Assembly: GCA_900770865.1 (NCBI GenBank)
Contig: CAAGLU010000056.1
Location: 1 to 14,540, forward strand
Direction: 5' to 3'
From: an uncultured Atopobiaceae bacterium
GTDB lineage: Bacteria > Actinomycetota > Coriobacteriia > Coriobacteriales > Atopobiaceae
DNA: 14,540 nucleotides
Shown here: positions 1 through 6,381 of the stretch, one piece after another
Position numbering within the stretch: the first letter of the stretch is position 1
Layout of the letters: the number at the start of each line of letters is the position of its first letter
Program-made: the position numbers and the translations under genes
The notes under the pieces: model-generated
Seen by the model: the letters and a program-made list of their open reading frames with translations, nothing else
The model's database searches: none
What the model was told of the DNA's origin: nothing

Positions 1-1416
1 ACCGAGGGCCGCGTGATCGCAGAGGCCACCGAGTACGACATCGAGCGTGCAAAGGCGCTGGCCAAGGCCGGCGGAGACCCCAAGCGCGCCCGCAAGATCA
101 AGGTCAAGACGCCGCCCTCGGACTTTGTGGGCTGGAACAAGCAGACCTTCGAGCGCCTCATTGCGGCAGAGCCCGAGAAGCTCCGTCCGCGCCTGCGAAT
201 TACGCACTCCATGGTGCTCGCCGAGATCGAGCAGGGCGGAGATGCCTGGGCGCGCACGCACAAGCTCATAGAGGACTCCGCCCAGACGCCTGAGGAGAAG
301 GCCGCGCTCTCGCAACGCACCGACGAGGTCTTTGCCACGCTCATCGACGCCGGCGTGGTCGAGCGCCATGAGGAGGACGGCACCACCTCCTACCTGCTCA
401 CCGTTGACCTGCCCGAGGACTTTGCGCTTGACCAGCCCCTCTCGCCCTTCCTTCTAGCCGCCATCGAGCTTCTGGACCCCGAGAGCGAGACCTACGCGCT
501 CGATCTCATCTCGATGGTGGAGGCCACGCTTGAGGACCCGCCGCAGATCCTGCGCGCCCAGGAACGCGAGGCCCGCGGTGCCGCCATCGCGGCCATGAAG
601 GCCGAGGGCATCGAGTACGAGGAGCGCATGGAGCGCGCGCAGGAGGTCACCTATCCCAAGCCGCTCGAGGACCTTCTCAGCGCTGCCTTTGCGGAGTACT
701 GCGAGAAGGTCCCCTGGGCAAGCGACTACTGCCTACGGCCAAAGAGCGTGCTGCGCGACATGGTCGAGACGGCAAGCGACTTCAAGACCTACATTGGCCG
801 CTACAAGATCGCCCGCTCGGAGGGCACGCTCCTGCGCTACCTCTCCGACGCCTACCGCGTGCTCGACCGCACGGTGCCCGCCGAGAAGCGCGACGAGCGC
901 CTGGATGACATCGTGACCTGGCTCAGGCTTGTTGTGCGCACCACGGACTCCTCGCTCGTGGACGAGTGGGAGGGCGCCGGCACCGAGGATGGCACCGCCA
1001 TTGCCGCACCCAGCGTGGACGAGGTCGTCCACGACAGGCGCGGCCTCACGCTGCTCGTGCGCAACGCCCTCTTCGCCCGCGTGCGCCTGGCGGCGCTCGG
1101 CAAGGTCGAGGAGCTTGGCGACCTTGACGCAGACTGGGGCTATCGCTCGGTCGTGTGGCAGCAGGCACTCGACGCCTTCCACGCGGAGCACGAGCAAATC
1201 CTCTTGGATGCCGACGCGCGCTCCTCCGCCTACCTCGACATCGACGAGAAGGACGAGAAGACGGACCACGTCTGGCACGTCCACCAGGTCTTCCGCGACT
1301 CCGATGACGATCACGACTTTGGCATCTGGGGCGACGTCGACCTCGACGCCACGCAGGACGAGGGCGCCGTGGTCTTCAAGACCTACCGCGTGGGGTTTGT
1401 GGACACGCTCGCTTAG
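1..1416 (+). CDS. DEAD/DEAH-box (Ski2-like) helicase, C-terminal part with DUF3516; 5' truncated by window edge
   Basis: The frame is open from base 1 to the TAG at 1414-1416, giving the last 471 residues of a longer protein; the GTG at 13 is internal, with no ribosome binding site visible. No Walker or DEAD motifs are present, so the RecA-like motor domains must lie upstream. What remains is a charged, mostly helical region with the segment SDFVGWNKQTFERLIAAEPE and later RPKSVLRDM and ARSEGTLLRYLSDAYRVLDR, which I recognise as the DUF3516-type tail of actinobacterial superfamily II RNA/DNA helicases related to Ski2/Mtr4. By family knowledge such proteins act in cytoplasmic RNA unwinding or turnover; the specific substrate is unknown. 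The stop codon sits in the loop of a 9-bp inverted repeat. Family assignment is fairly sure; the exact role is not. Confidence 0.8.
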   Translation, partial: TEGRVIAEATEYDIERAKALAKAGGDPKRARKIKVKTPPSDFVGWNKQTFERLIAAEPEKLRPRLRITHSMVLAEIEQGGDAWARTHKLIEDSAQTPEEKAALSQRTDEVFATLIDAGVVERHEEDGTTSYLLTVDLPEDFALDQPLSPFLLAAIELLDPESETYALDLISMVEATLEDPPQILRAQEREARGAAIAAMKAEGIEYEERMERAQEVTYPKPLEDLLSAAFAEYCEKVPWASDYCLRPKSVLRDMVETASDFKTYIGRYKIARSEGTLLRYLSDAYRVLDRTVPAEKRDERLDDIVTWLRLVVRTTDSSLVDEWEGAGTEDGTAIAAPSVDEVVHDRRGLTLLVRNALFARVRLAALGKVEELGDLDADWGYRSVVWQQALDAFHAEHEQILLDADARSSAYLDIDEKDEKTDHVWHVHQVFRDSDDDHDFGIWGDVDLDATQDEGAVVFKTYRVGFVDTLA

Positions 1417-1425
1417 GCGAGCGTG
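1404..1425. terminator. Inverted repeat spanning the helicase stop codon (possible terminator hairpin)
   Basis: CACGCTCGC (1404-1412) pairs perfectly with GCGAGCGTG (1417-1425), leaving a TTAG loop that contains the stop codon. No T-run follows, so it is not a classical intrinsic terminator. It could end transcription less efficiently or protect the 3' end. Confidence 0.4.
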
Positions 1426-1455
1426 CGCCGCTGGCCTACCGTTCGGGGCGCAAGT

Positions 1456-1525
1456 CGCGCGTCTCCCCGCCTTTCTCGGGAAAACCGCCCCAACGGCGGG
1501 TAGAACGAGAGCGCGGGGCGGCGCG
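1456..1525. repeat. Nested GC-rich inverted repeat in the helicase-usp gap
   Basis: Successive short arms nest around a common centre: CGCGC 1456-1460 with GCGCG 1521-1525, CCCCGC 1465-1470 with GCGGGG 1513-1518, CTCG 1475-1478 with CGAG 1506-1509, and CCGCC 1485-1489 with GGCGG 1495-1499. This predicts one interrupted ~70-nt stem just upstream of the usp ribosome binding site. It may be a terminator for the helicase transcript or a structured leader of usp; nothing in the sequence decides between these. Confidence 0.35.
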
Positions 1526-1565
1526 CAAGGCGTCAGCCTCAGGCACACTCGCTTAGGAGGACGCC

Positions 1566-2027
1566 ATGGCAGAGACAACCCAGACCTACCAGGACCTCGG
1601 TTACGACAAGATCTTTGTGTCGCTTGACGGAACGGAACGCCAGACGGAGGTGCTCCATCGTGCCATCGTGATGGCAGCGAACGACAACGCGGAGCTCTAC
1701 ATTGGCCACGTCATCGACTCGACCGCGCTCGAGACCGCTGGGACCTACCCCGTCGACCTCATCCCCTCACTCGAGAAGGACTTCCGCGAGTCCATCGCCG
1801 ATCAGGTCGCAGAGGCGGAGGCAGAGCCGCAGATCAAGAGCGTCAAGGTTATCGTGAAGGCCGGGCGCATCCGCGAGACGCTGAAGGACGACATGATCGA
1901 CGTCATCAAGCCCGACCTCGTCATCTGCGGGGCGCGCGGCCTCTCGTCCATCAAGTACGCCATTCTCGGCTCCATCTCCACCTTCCTCACGCGCTCCACG
2001 ACCTGCGACGTGCTCGTGGTGAAGTAG
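1566..2027 (+). CDS. Universal stress protein (UspA family)
   Basis: A 153-aa cytoplasmic protein of normal length for a single-domain UspA protein. It has the Rossmann-like pattern of the family: N-terminal strand YDKIFVSLDGT (13-23) and a C-terminal nucleotide-binding signature G-2X-G-9X-G-S at residues 122-136 (G122, G125, G135, S136), followed by a terminal strand CDVLVVK. That signature marks the ATP-binding branch of the family. These proteins are generally induced under starvation, redox or energy stress; the direct biochemical role is usually unknown. The ATG at 1566 is chosen because AGGAGG at 1555-1560 sits 5 nt ahead. It follows the helicase gene on the same strand after a 149-bp structured gap, so co-transcription is possible but not shown. 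Confidence 0.93.
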   Translation: MAETTQTYQDLGYDKIFVSLDGTERQTEVLHRAIVMAANDNAELYIGHVIDSTALETAGTYPVDLIPSLEKDFRESIADQVAEAEAEPQIKSVKVIVKAGRIRETLKDDMIDVIKPDLVICGARGLSSIKYAILGSISTFLTRSTTCDVLVVK

Positions 2028-2169
2028 CGCGCCCGCGAAGGACGTCACGCCGTTCACGGATTTCTTTGGCACCTTCGCGGTATCCCACAGAAATCCCACA
2101 GCTAGTTCTTCTGCTGGGTGGTATGGCGATGACGCTTTGTAAAGTCGCAGGTAATTATCGTAATTTCTG

Positions 2170-2200
2170 TTGCGGCCCCTCTCGCGCGGAGGGGCCGCAA
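2170..2200. terminator. Perfect 12-bp GC-rich hairpin
   Basis: TTGCGGCCCCTC (2170-2181) and GAGGGGCCGCAA (2189-2200) pair without a mismatch around a 7-nt loop. The bases after it (CCCTATACG) contain no T-run, so a classic Rho-independent terminator is not clear. It lies ~128 bp before the next start, so it may end read-through from usp or bound the upstream edge of the next promoter. Confidence 0.5.
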
Positions 2201-2316
2201 CCCTATACGAGGACTTGAGACTTTTGCAGGAACCGTGATACCTCACTTTTCACGCTAAGGTTATCTAGCTGCGCTGTTGGCATGTTCTCGCCCGGCGCTC
2301 CGTCAACGTCGGCCAC

Positions 2317-2322
2317 GGAGGT
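2317..2322 (+). promoter_or_regulatory. Ribosome binding site selecting a TTG start
   Basis: GGAGGT at 2317-2322 lies 5 nt ahead of TTG 2328. It decides the start of the coiled-coil cell-wall protein; no in-frame ATG gives both a signal peptide and a comparable site. Confidence 0.75.
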
Positions 2323-2327
2323 AACCT

Positions 2328-3437
2328 TTGCCGCTCTCGTCTACAACCCGATCAGGAGTCCTTGCGCTTGCACTCGCCTGCACCATGGCGGTTGGCATTG
2401 GCGCCGCAAGGCCAACCATCGCCTGGGGCGATACGCTTGACGACCTTGAGGCAAAGGTCGAGCAGACCAACGACGAGCTCACCGCCGCCAACGACAAGGT
2501 TGCCCAGCTCCAGCAGCAGATTGACGACAACCAGCAGCGCATCTCCGAGATCGAGGCGCAGCTGCCCGACGCGCGCGCGGCCGCGGCGCAGAGCATCCGT
2601 GCCCAGTACAAGATGCAGCAGGGCTCGCAGGGTCTCGTCGAGCTGATCCTCTCGTCCGACAGCTTCTATGATTTCCTGTCGACCATCCAGTTCCTTGACT
2701 CCGTGACGTCGTACAACACCGACCAGATCCAGTCCCTTGTCGACCTTACGACCGAGCTCTCGAACACGCAGTCAGACCTCAACTCCCAGCTTTCCCAGGC
2801 CGAGACCGAGCGCCAGAACGCGCAGGACGCGCTCGACTCCGCAGTTGCCGCACGAGAGGCTCTGCAGCAGCAGATGGCGGAGGAGCAGGCCGAGCAGGAG
2901 GCTGAGGCCCAGGCCGCGCTCCAGGAGGCAGCCCAGAGCGAGGGCCAGACCTTCCAGACCGAGTCGGGCAACACGACAACCGTCGAGGTGCCTCAGTCTT
3001 CCAGCAATTCCTCAAGCGACTCTGGCAGTTCCAGCAACTCGAGCAGCTCCAGCGAAAACGTTAACTGGCAGAGCGACAAGGATAGCTTTGTGTCTCAGTG
3101 GGGCGCCCGCATCGACGCATACCTGGCAGGGTCCCCGCTGGCGGGCTACGGCAGCACCTTCGCGGCCGCAGCCTGGGACTACGGCGTAGATCCGCGCCTC
3201 TCGCCCGCAATCTCCGCCGTCGAGAGCAGCAAGGGACTCTACTGCGCCTACTCCCACAACGCCTGGGGCTGGGGCAACGTAAGCTGGAGCAGCTGGGAGA
3301 CGGCCATCTACGCGCACACCGCCGGCCTCGCCTCCGGATACGGCGGCTACCTCACCTATGCCATGGCCCAGAAGTACTGCCCGCCCAACTCGTCGGCGTG
3401 GTACTCCTCTGTCGCAGCCAACATGGCAATGATCTAG
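2328..3437 (+). CDS. Secreted PcsB/CwlO-like coiled-coil protein with C-terminal lysozyme-like domain (putative peptidoglycan hydrolase)
   Basis: A 369-aa exported protein starting at TTG. Residues 1 to about 34 form a signal peptide (hydrophobic 11-27, cleavage probably between 27 and 34). Two long coiled coils follow (about 35-95 and 135-205, Gln/Glu/Ala rich). The linking segment includes QYKMQQGSQGLVELILSSDS and DFLSTIQFLDSV, the pattern seen in the N-terminal regulator of PcsB/CwlO proteins, which in other bacteria is controlled by FtsEX. A Ser/Asn-rich linker occupies about 222-246. The last ~120 residues, with SPAISAVESSKG (E299 a candidate catalytic Glu) and NAWGWG (311-316), resemble lysozyme/glucosaminidase-fold wall hydrolases rather than the NlpC/P60 or CHAP domain usual in PcsB/CwlO. 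It probably cleaves septal or lateral peptidoglycan glycan strands. FtsEX control is inference; ftsEX is not in the window. Confidence 0.8.
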   Translation: MPLSSTTRSGVLALALACTMAVGIGAARPTIAWGDTLDDLEAKVEQTNDELTAANDKVAQLQQQIDDNQQRISEIEAQLPDARAAAAQSIRAQYKMQQGSQGLVELILSSDSFYDFLSTIQFLDSVTSYNTDQIQSLVDLTTELSNTQSDLNSQLSQAETERQNAQDALDSAVAAREALQQQMAEEQAEQEAEAQAALQEAAQSEGQTFQTESGNTTTVEVPQSSSNSSSDSGSSSNSSSSSENVNWQSDKDSFVSQWGARIDAYLAGSPLAGYGSTFAAAAWDYGVDPRLSPAISAVESSKGLYCAYSHNAWGWGNVSWSSWETAIYAHTAGLASGYGGYLTYAMAQKYCPPNSSAWYSSVAANMAMI

Positions 3438-3466
3438 CGCTGGGGGCGCTTCCGCGGCGGCCCGCG

Positions 3467-3508
3467 TCGGCCCATCGGCCCGCTTCGGCCCATCGGCCCG
3501 CTTCGGCC
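3467..3508. repeat. Tandem repeat, 18-bp unit, 2.3 copies
   Basis: The unit TCGGCCCATCGGCCCGCT occurs at 3467-3484 and 3485-3502, followed by a partial TCGGCC at 3503-3508. The unit itself contains two TCGGCCC half-units. Just downstream GCATGTCC occurs twice (3510-3517, 3533-3540). It begins about 30 bp after the stop of the cell-wall protein gene. Confidence 0.85.
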
Positions 3509-3563
3509 TGCATGTCCGGCCCGTGTCGCCCCGCATGTCCAGCACGCGTCACCCCCTCTCAGG

Positions 3564-3665
3564 AAAACTGCGACTTAATTGCAGTTAGCCTTGTGCATCG
3601 CTGAGAGAAACCGCAGGTAAACGGCTTTCAGTCTCTCTGCGAGATGCAATTAAGTCGCAGATTTT
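3564..3665. repeat. Palindromic intergenic repeat, copy 1 (divergent)
   Basis: The left arm contains CTGCGACTTAATTGCA (3568-3583) and the right arm TGCAATTAAGTCGCAG (3645-3660), a perfect 16-bp inverted pair extended by AAAA on the left and ATTTT on the right. The interior differs strongly from copies 2 and 3 except for the core CCGCAGGTAAACGGCT (3611-3626), which matches their GCAGGTAGACAGCT in the same orientation. The interior can also fold on itself: GAAACCG with CGGCTTTC and GAGAG with CTCTC. Confidence 0.9.
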
Positions 3666-3744
3666 GAATCTGCCGCCTCCGATTCGATCTGTCGGCACTC
3701 ACGCTGTCCCTTGACGCCGCCTCGGACCATCCCCACCGCTTCCA

Positions 3745-3812
3745 CGCCCGTACCCGCATCCGTACCCGCACCCGCGCCCAAAGCCGCGCCCGTATCCGCG
3801 CCCGCGCCCAAA
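3745..3812. repeat. Low-complexity CCCGnn hexamer tract
   Basis: Degenerate units such as CCCGTA, CCCGCA and CCCGCG recur about every 6 bp and run directly into copy 2 of the palindromic repeat. In one plus-strand frame they would read as Pro-Ala/Val repeats, but that frame has no ribosome binding site or recognisable domain. It is probably slippage-derived DNA. Confidence 0.65.
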
Positions 3813-3917
3813 CCAAAACTGCGACTTAATTGCAGTATCGGGCAGGGGTCTCCCAGAAACGCCGCAGGTAGACAGCTCGTGGCCTCACGTCGCGGTGCAA
3901 TTAAGTCGCAGTTTTGG
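3813..3917. repeat. Palindromic intergenic repeat, copy 2
   Basis: A 105-bp element with perfect 22-bp terminal inverted arms (3813-3834 and 3896-3917; core CTGCGACTTAATTGCA and its complement). The interior contains GGTCTCCCAGAAACGCC then GCAGGTAGACAGCTCGTGG. It differs from copy 3 at 6 of 105 positions. No obvious target-site duplication flanks it. Confidence 0.95.
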
Positions 3918-3977
3918 CGTCCGGCCACCGCAAGGGGCCATCCATCGGAACGCCCCTAACGCAGCAATGTCGGACGC

Positions 3978-3983
3978 TATCAT
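3978..3983 (+). promoter_or_regulatory. Possible -10 box for a leaderless transcript
   Basis: TATCAT at 3978-3983 would place a transcription start at about 3990, exactly on the preferred ATG of the nuclease-like gene, which has no clear Shine-Dalgarno sequence. No convincing -35 box is visible, so support is weak. Confidence 0.25.
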
Positions 3984-3989
3984 GTGTGC

Positions 3990-5141
3990 ATGAAGATGCT
4001 ACTTGGACATATCTCGAGCATTGAGGCGTACGACCTCCTAGGGCTGGGGCACGGCTCCCTGTCAACACCCCATGGCATGACTCCCACGGTCAGCGACGGC
4101 ATTGAATCCCTTGCGCTACTCGACACGTCCCGTCTCGAACGGCGAACATCTCGGGTGGCCCGTCTTTCGGAACTTCCCCAGCCAGCGCACATCATCGTCT
4201 CAAATAGGTCTGGCCTCAGATCTAGTGAACTGGTCGTACCCCATGGTTGGTCCTACGGCCAGCCCTTTGAGGACTTGGCATCCGCCAACCTAGCTGCCGA
4301 GAAGCCCTACGTATGCCCGCCCGAGATGGCGCTCATGCAGATGGCCCGCACGCTGAGCAGGCCAAAGCTCGCACTTCTCGTTGACCAGGTGATTGGCAGC
4401 TACAGAATTCTTCGTCCGGAGGCGGTTCCCTTCTACGAACGTCTCCCCGGCGTGAGCTTCGAGCGATCGGGCGATGCCTCCTTGGCAGCGGATTGTCTCG
4501 CCCCAACCACTGCCTACGGCTTGCAACCGCTATCCAGCATTGCGTCCATACGTTCCTACGTCGCTGCCATGCCAAAAGCCTGGGGCTGTCGCTTGCTTGG
4601 AAGATCGCTGTCCCTCACAGCAGACAATCTTGCATCTCCATTGGAAGCGCAGGTATACACCCTTTCGTTCTGCGGGCGGGCAAACGGCAGCGCTGGAATA
4701 CCCAAGCCCCTTGTCAACTCAAAGCTTGAGGTCACCGGACCAGCTCGTCGCCTGTTTGGCTCATCATGGGTCAAGCCAGACTACTTCTGGCCAGATGTTG
4801 GCGTCGCAGTAGAGGTGACCGGGCTTCTCTGGCACGGTGGGCGTCAGGGAACTGCAGACACGTCGCGCCGCCTGAAGGGATACGAGGCGATGGGCATCCG
4901 CGCGATGACGCTCACCTCTCCCGAGGTCTACGACCAGCTTGTCTTTGAGGGGGCGTTGCGCCAGCTCGCGGGATGGGTGGGATACGACATGCCCGATGAG
5001 ACCCCGCATTTCAGGCAGAGAAGGGCCTGGCTTCGCAGTGAGGTTCTGGGAGTTCGCGGGACGCGAATCCAGCTTCCGCCCGAAGATGACGATGAGTGGC
5101 TCGAGGCCCTGCTCGCCTCATACGACGCAACAGGTGCGTAG
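3990..5141 (+). CDS. DUF559/Vsr-like endonuclease-domain protein with AbiEi-like N-terminal region
   Basis: About 383 aa from ATG 3990 (GTG 3984 and ATG 3996 are alternatives; none has a good ribosome binding site). It opens MKMLLGHIS, then has an AbiEi-like middle with HIIVSNRSGLR and VCPPEMALMQMAR (about 67-120). The C-terminal part (about 217-330) has the DUF559/Vsr pattern of the PD-(D/E)XK fold: SPLEAQ (E219), KPDYFWP (D264), AVEVTG (E275, with Thr at the usual Lys position), DTSRRLKGYEAMG (D290, R293) and a final strand IRAMTLTSPEVY. Such proteins are predicted DNA nucleases, sometimes linked to defence or abortive infection, but biochemical proof is scarce. Codon choice is less biased than in neighbours (more ATA, AGA, CTA, AGT), suggesting transfer or low expression. 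No toxin partner is adjacent. Repeat copies 2 and 3 lie on either side. Confidence 0.72.
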   Translation: MKMLLGHISSIEAYDLLGLGHGSLSTPHGMTPTVSDGIESLALLDTSRLERRTSRVARLSELPQPAHIIVSNRSGLRSSELVVPHGWSYGQPFEDLASANLAAEKPYVCPPEMALMQMARTLSRPKLALLVDQVIGSYRILRPEAVPFYERLPGVSFERSGDASLAADCLAPTTAYGLQPLSSIASIRSYVAAMPKAWGCRLLGRSLSLTADNLASPLEAQVYTLSFCGRANGSAGIPKPLVNSKLEVTGPARRLFGSSWVKPDYFWPDVGVAVEVTGLLWHGGRQGTADTSRRLKGYEAMGIRAMTLTSPEVYDQLVFEGALRQLAGWVGYDMPDETPHFRQRRAWLRSEVLGVRGTRIQLPPEDDDEWLEALLASYDATGA

Positions 5142-5191
5142 CTAGATCCATGACGAAAAACTGACGCTCGAATCCCCCAAACCTGACCGTC

Positions 5192-5213
5192 GCACTCCGG
5201 GAGTGCAATCTTT
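5192..5213 (+). terminator. Candidate terminator of the nuclease-like gene
   Basis: GCACTC (5192-5197) and GAGTGC (5201-5206) form a 6-bp stem with a CGG loop, followed by AATCTTT. It lies 50 bp after the stop codon. The T-tract is short, so termination would be weak. Confidence 0.4.
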
Positions 5214-5259
5214 GGCGCGCCGGATTCGCGCCTTCGCCCACCAAGGGAACGCGTCCCAA

Positions 5260-5364
5260 CCAAAACTGCGACTTAATTGCAGTGTCGGGCAGAGGTCTCC
5301 CAGAAACGCCGCAGGTAGACAGCTCGTGGCCTCTCGCCGCGATGCAATTAAGTCGCAGATTTGG
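5260..5364. repeat. Palindromic intergenic repeat, copy 3
   Basis: A 105-bp element, 94% identical to copy 2 by direct alignment (6 mismatches), in the same orientation. The arms are 5260-5281 and 5343-5364, with one mismatch between them (ATTTGG instead of TTTTGG). It lies between two convergent genes, 27 bp past the stop of the transporter gene, where it could also end transcription. Confidence 0.95.
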
Positions 5365-5391
5365 CGCCCAACGGGAGGCGCGGTCACCCCG

Positions 5392-6357
5392 CTATGCCGT
5401 GAGATACACCATCGCAAGCACCAGCGCAAAGCCCACAAGGTCCGCCGCTGAGAAGCTCGTTCCCAGCCACAAAACCGAGGTCACTGTGGCGGTAAGGGGC
5501 TCGATGGTCCCCAAAAGGCTCGCACGCATCGAGCCTGCATCCTTTACGCCCTGCAGGTAGAGCGCGTATGCGCCAAACGTCCCCACGACCACCATGAAGG
5601 TGAGCAGCGCCACGGCAGCCACGTCAAGCTGCGGCATGTGCTCCCAAGGCCTATACGCAACAAGCAGGATGACGCCCGAGAAGAGAAATGCCAGGCCGTT
5701 CACCACGAAGTTGCCCCACTTTGCCAGCTGGCGAGCAGGCAAAATCGAGAGGCACGCAGAGGCCGCCGCGCAGAGAAGTCCCCACGCCAGGCCACCCAGG
5801 GGCAGGCTCAGCTGCCCGGGATTGCCCCCAGTTGCCAGCAGATAGGTTCCCGCCAGGGCAAACGCAATGCCCAGCACATCTCGCCGCTTTGGTCCGCGGC
5901 GCATCTTCACGCACACGTAGGCGAGCACGGCAAGCATTCCCAGACTCTGCATCACCGTCGCCGTGGCCGAGTTGGTCCAGCTGATGGCCTCGAGGTAGGC
6001 CACCTGCGAGAAGAGAATTGCCCCAAGGCTCACGCCAAAGATCCCCACCAGGGAGCGCGGGTCGCGCAGGGCACGGGTGACCTGCCCCTTGTTGGTGACG
6101 CGCGCCGCGGCGAGAAAGAGCCAGCAGGCAGAGAGCTCGCGAACGCACGCGAGCCACAGCGGGTCGACCGCATACGCGTCCATGAGCAGCTTCGATGCCG
6201 TGCCGTTGATGCCCCAAAACGTGCCGCCCACAAGCGTGCATACCACGCCGCGCAGGATGCGCTTGCGACGCTGCTCGTCGCTGAGCGGCGCGGTGCCAGC
6301 CGCCTTGGGGTGGTTGTCCCTCTCGTCGCGCGAGCCATCGTCGAGCGCCTCTGCCAT
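5392..6357 (-). CDS. EamA/DMT-family transporter
   Basis: A 321-aa integral membrane protein with a hydrophilic ~33-residue N-terminus and about ten hydrophobic segments in two EamA repeats (about 38-178 and 187-320). Typical marks are GGTFWGINGTASKLL (44-58) and ACVREL (70-75) in the first repeat, and GTIEPLTATVTSVLWLGT (283-300) in the second, the Glu-Pro motif typical of drug/metabolite exporters such as RhaT/YdcZ-like carriers. It likely exports or imports a small metabolite across the cytoplasmic membrane; the substrate cannot be told. The start is ATG 6357 (MAEALDD), preceded on its strand by GGGGA at 8 nt. The frame stays open further upstream, but that extension crosses a palindromic repeat and lacks membrane or domain character. 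Confidence 0.9.
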   Translation of the reverse strand: MAEALDDGSRDERDNHPKAAGTAPLSDEQRRKRILRGVVCTLVGGTFWGINGTASKLLMDAYAVDPLWLACVRELSACWLFLAAARVTNKGQVTRALRDPRSLVGIFGVSLGAILFSQVAYLEAISWTNSATATVMQSLGMLAVLAYVCVKMRRGPKRRDVLGIAFALAGTYLLATGGNPGQLSLPLGGLAWGLLCAAASACLSILPARQLAKWGNFVVNGLAFLFSGVILLVAYRPWEHMPQLDVAAVALLTFMVVVGTFGAYALYLQGVKDAGSMRASLLGTIEPLTATVTSVLWLGTSFSAADLVGFALVLAMVYLTA

Positions 6358-6381
6358 TACGCGTTCCCCGTCCTTCTCGGA

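Larger units (their letters stand above)
2028..2327. other. Intergenic region between usp and the cell-wall protein gene: inverted repeats, short direct repeat, possible promoter
   Basis: No credible gene is seen. CCGCGAAGG (2033-2041) and CCTTCGCGG (2072-2080) are a perfect 9-bp inverted repeat with a 30-nt loop directly after the usp stop, a possible terminator. ATCCCACAG occurs twice, at 2082-2090 and 2093-2101. A strong hairpin lies at 2170-2200 (separate entry). A weak promoter candidate for the next gene is TTGAGA (2215-2220) with ATACCT (2238-2243), 17-nt spacing. AAGTCGCAG at 2142-2150 matches the arm end of the ~105-bp repeat found further on. Confidence 0.5.
3438..3983. other. 546-bp gene-free region rich in repeats
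   Basis: No supported gene. In order it holds a GC-rich tail with an 18-bp tandem repeat (3467-3508), copy 1 of the ~105-bp palindromic repeat (3564-3665), a CCCGnn low-complexity tract (about 3745-3812), copy 2 of the repeat (3813-3917) and a short spacer before the nuclease-like gene. Short open frames cross the tract and repeat copies on both strands, but they have no ribosome binding sites and only translate the repeats. Confidence 0.7.

Noticed and set aside
3628..3928. Minus-strand open frames over repeat copies 1 and 2
   Set aside because: Arg/Ala-rich translation of repeats with no start signal or domain; the repeat is open on both strands by composition.
3711..3959. Plus-strand open frame (82 codons) with Pro-Ala repeats running through repeat copy 2
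   Set aside because: It translates the CCCG tract and the palindromic repeat, has no ribosome binding site, and a similar peptide (KLRLNCS...) appears only because copy 3 is open in the same frame. Likely a spurious ORF of the kind that fills databases.
3990..5141. Complete AbiE toxin-antitoxin pair
   Set aside because: The N-terminal region is AbiEi-like, but no nucleotidyltransferase toxin gene (AbiEii) is next to it.
3564..5364. CRISPR array
   Set aside because: Three repeats with irregular spacing (about 150 bp and 1.3 kb), long palindromes and no cas genes; not an array.
3438..5391. Insertion sequence or transposon with its own transposase
   Set aside because: No transposase-like protein and no clear target duplications around the repeat copies; the enclosed gene looks like a nuclease-domain protein, not a transposase.
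5203..5451. Plus-strand open frame through repeat copy 3
   Set aside because: It shares peptide sequence with the frame over copy 2 only through the DNA repeat and runs antisense into the transporter gene.
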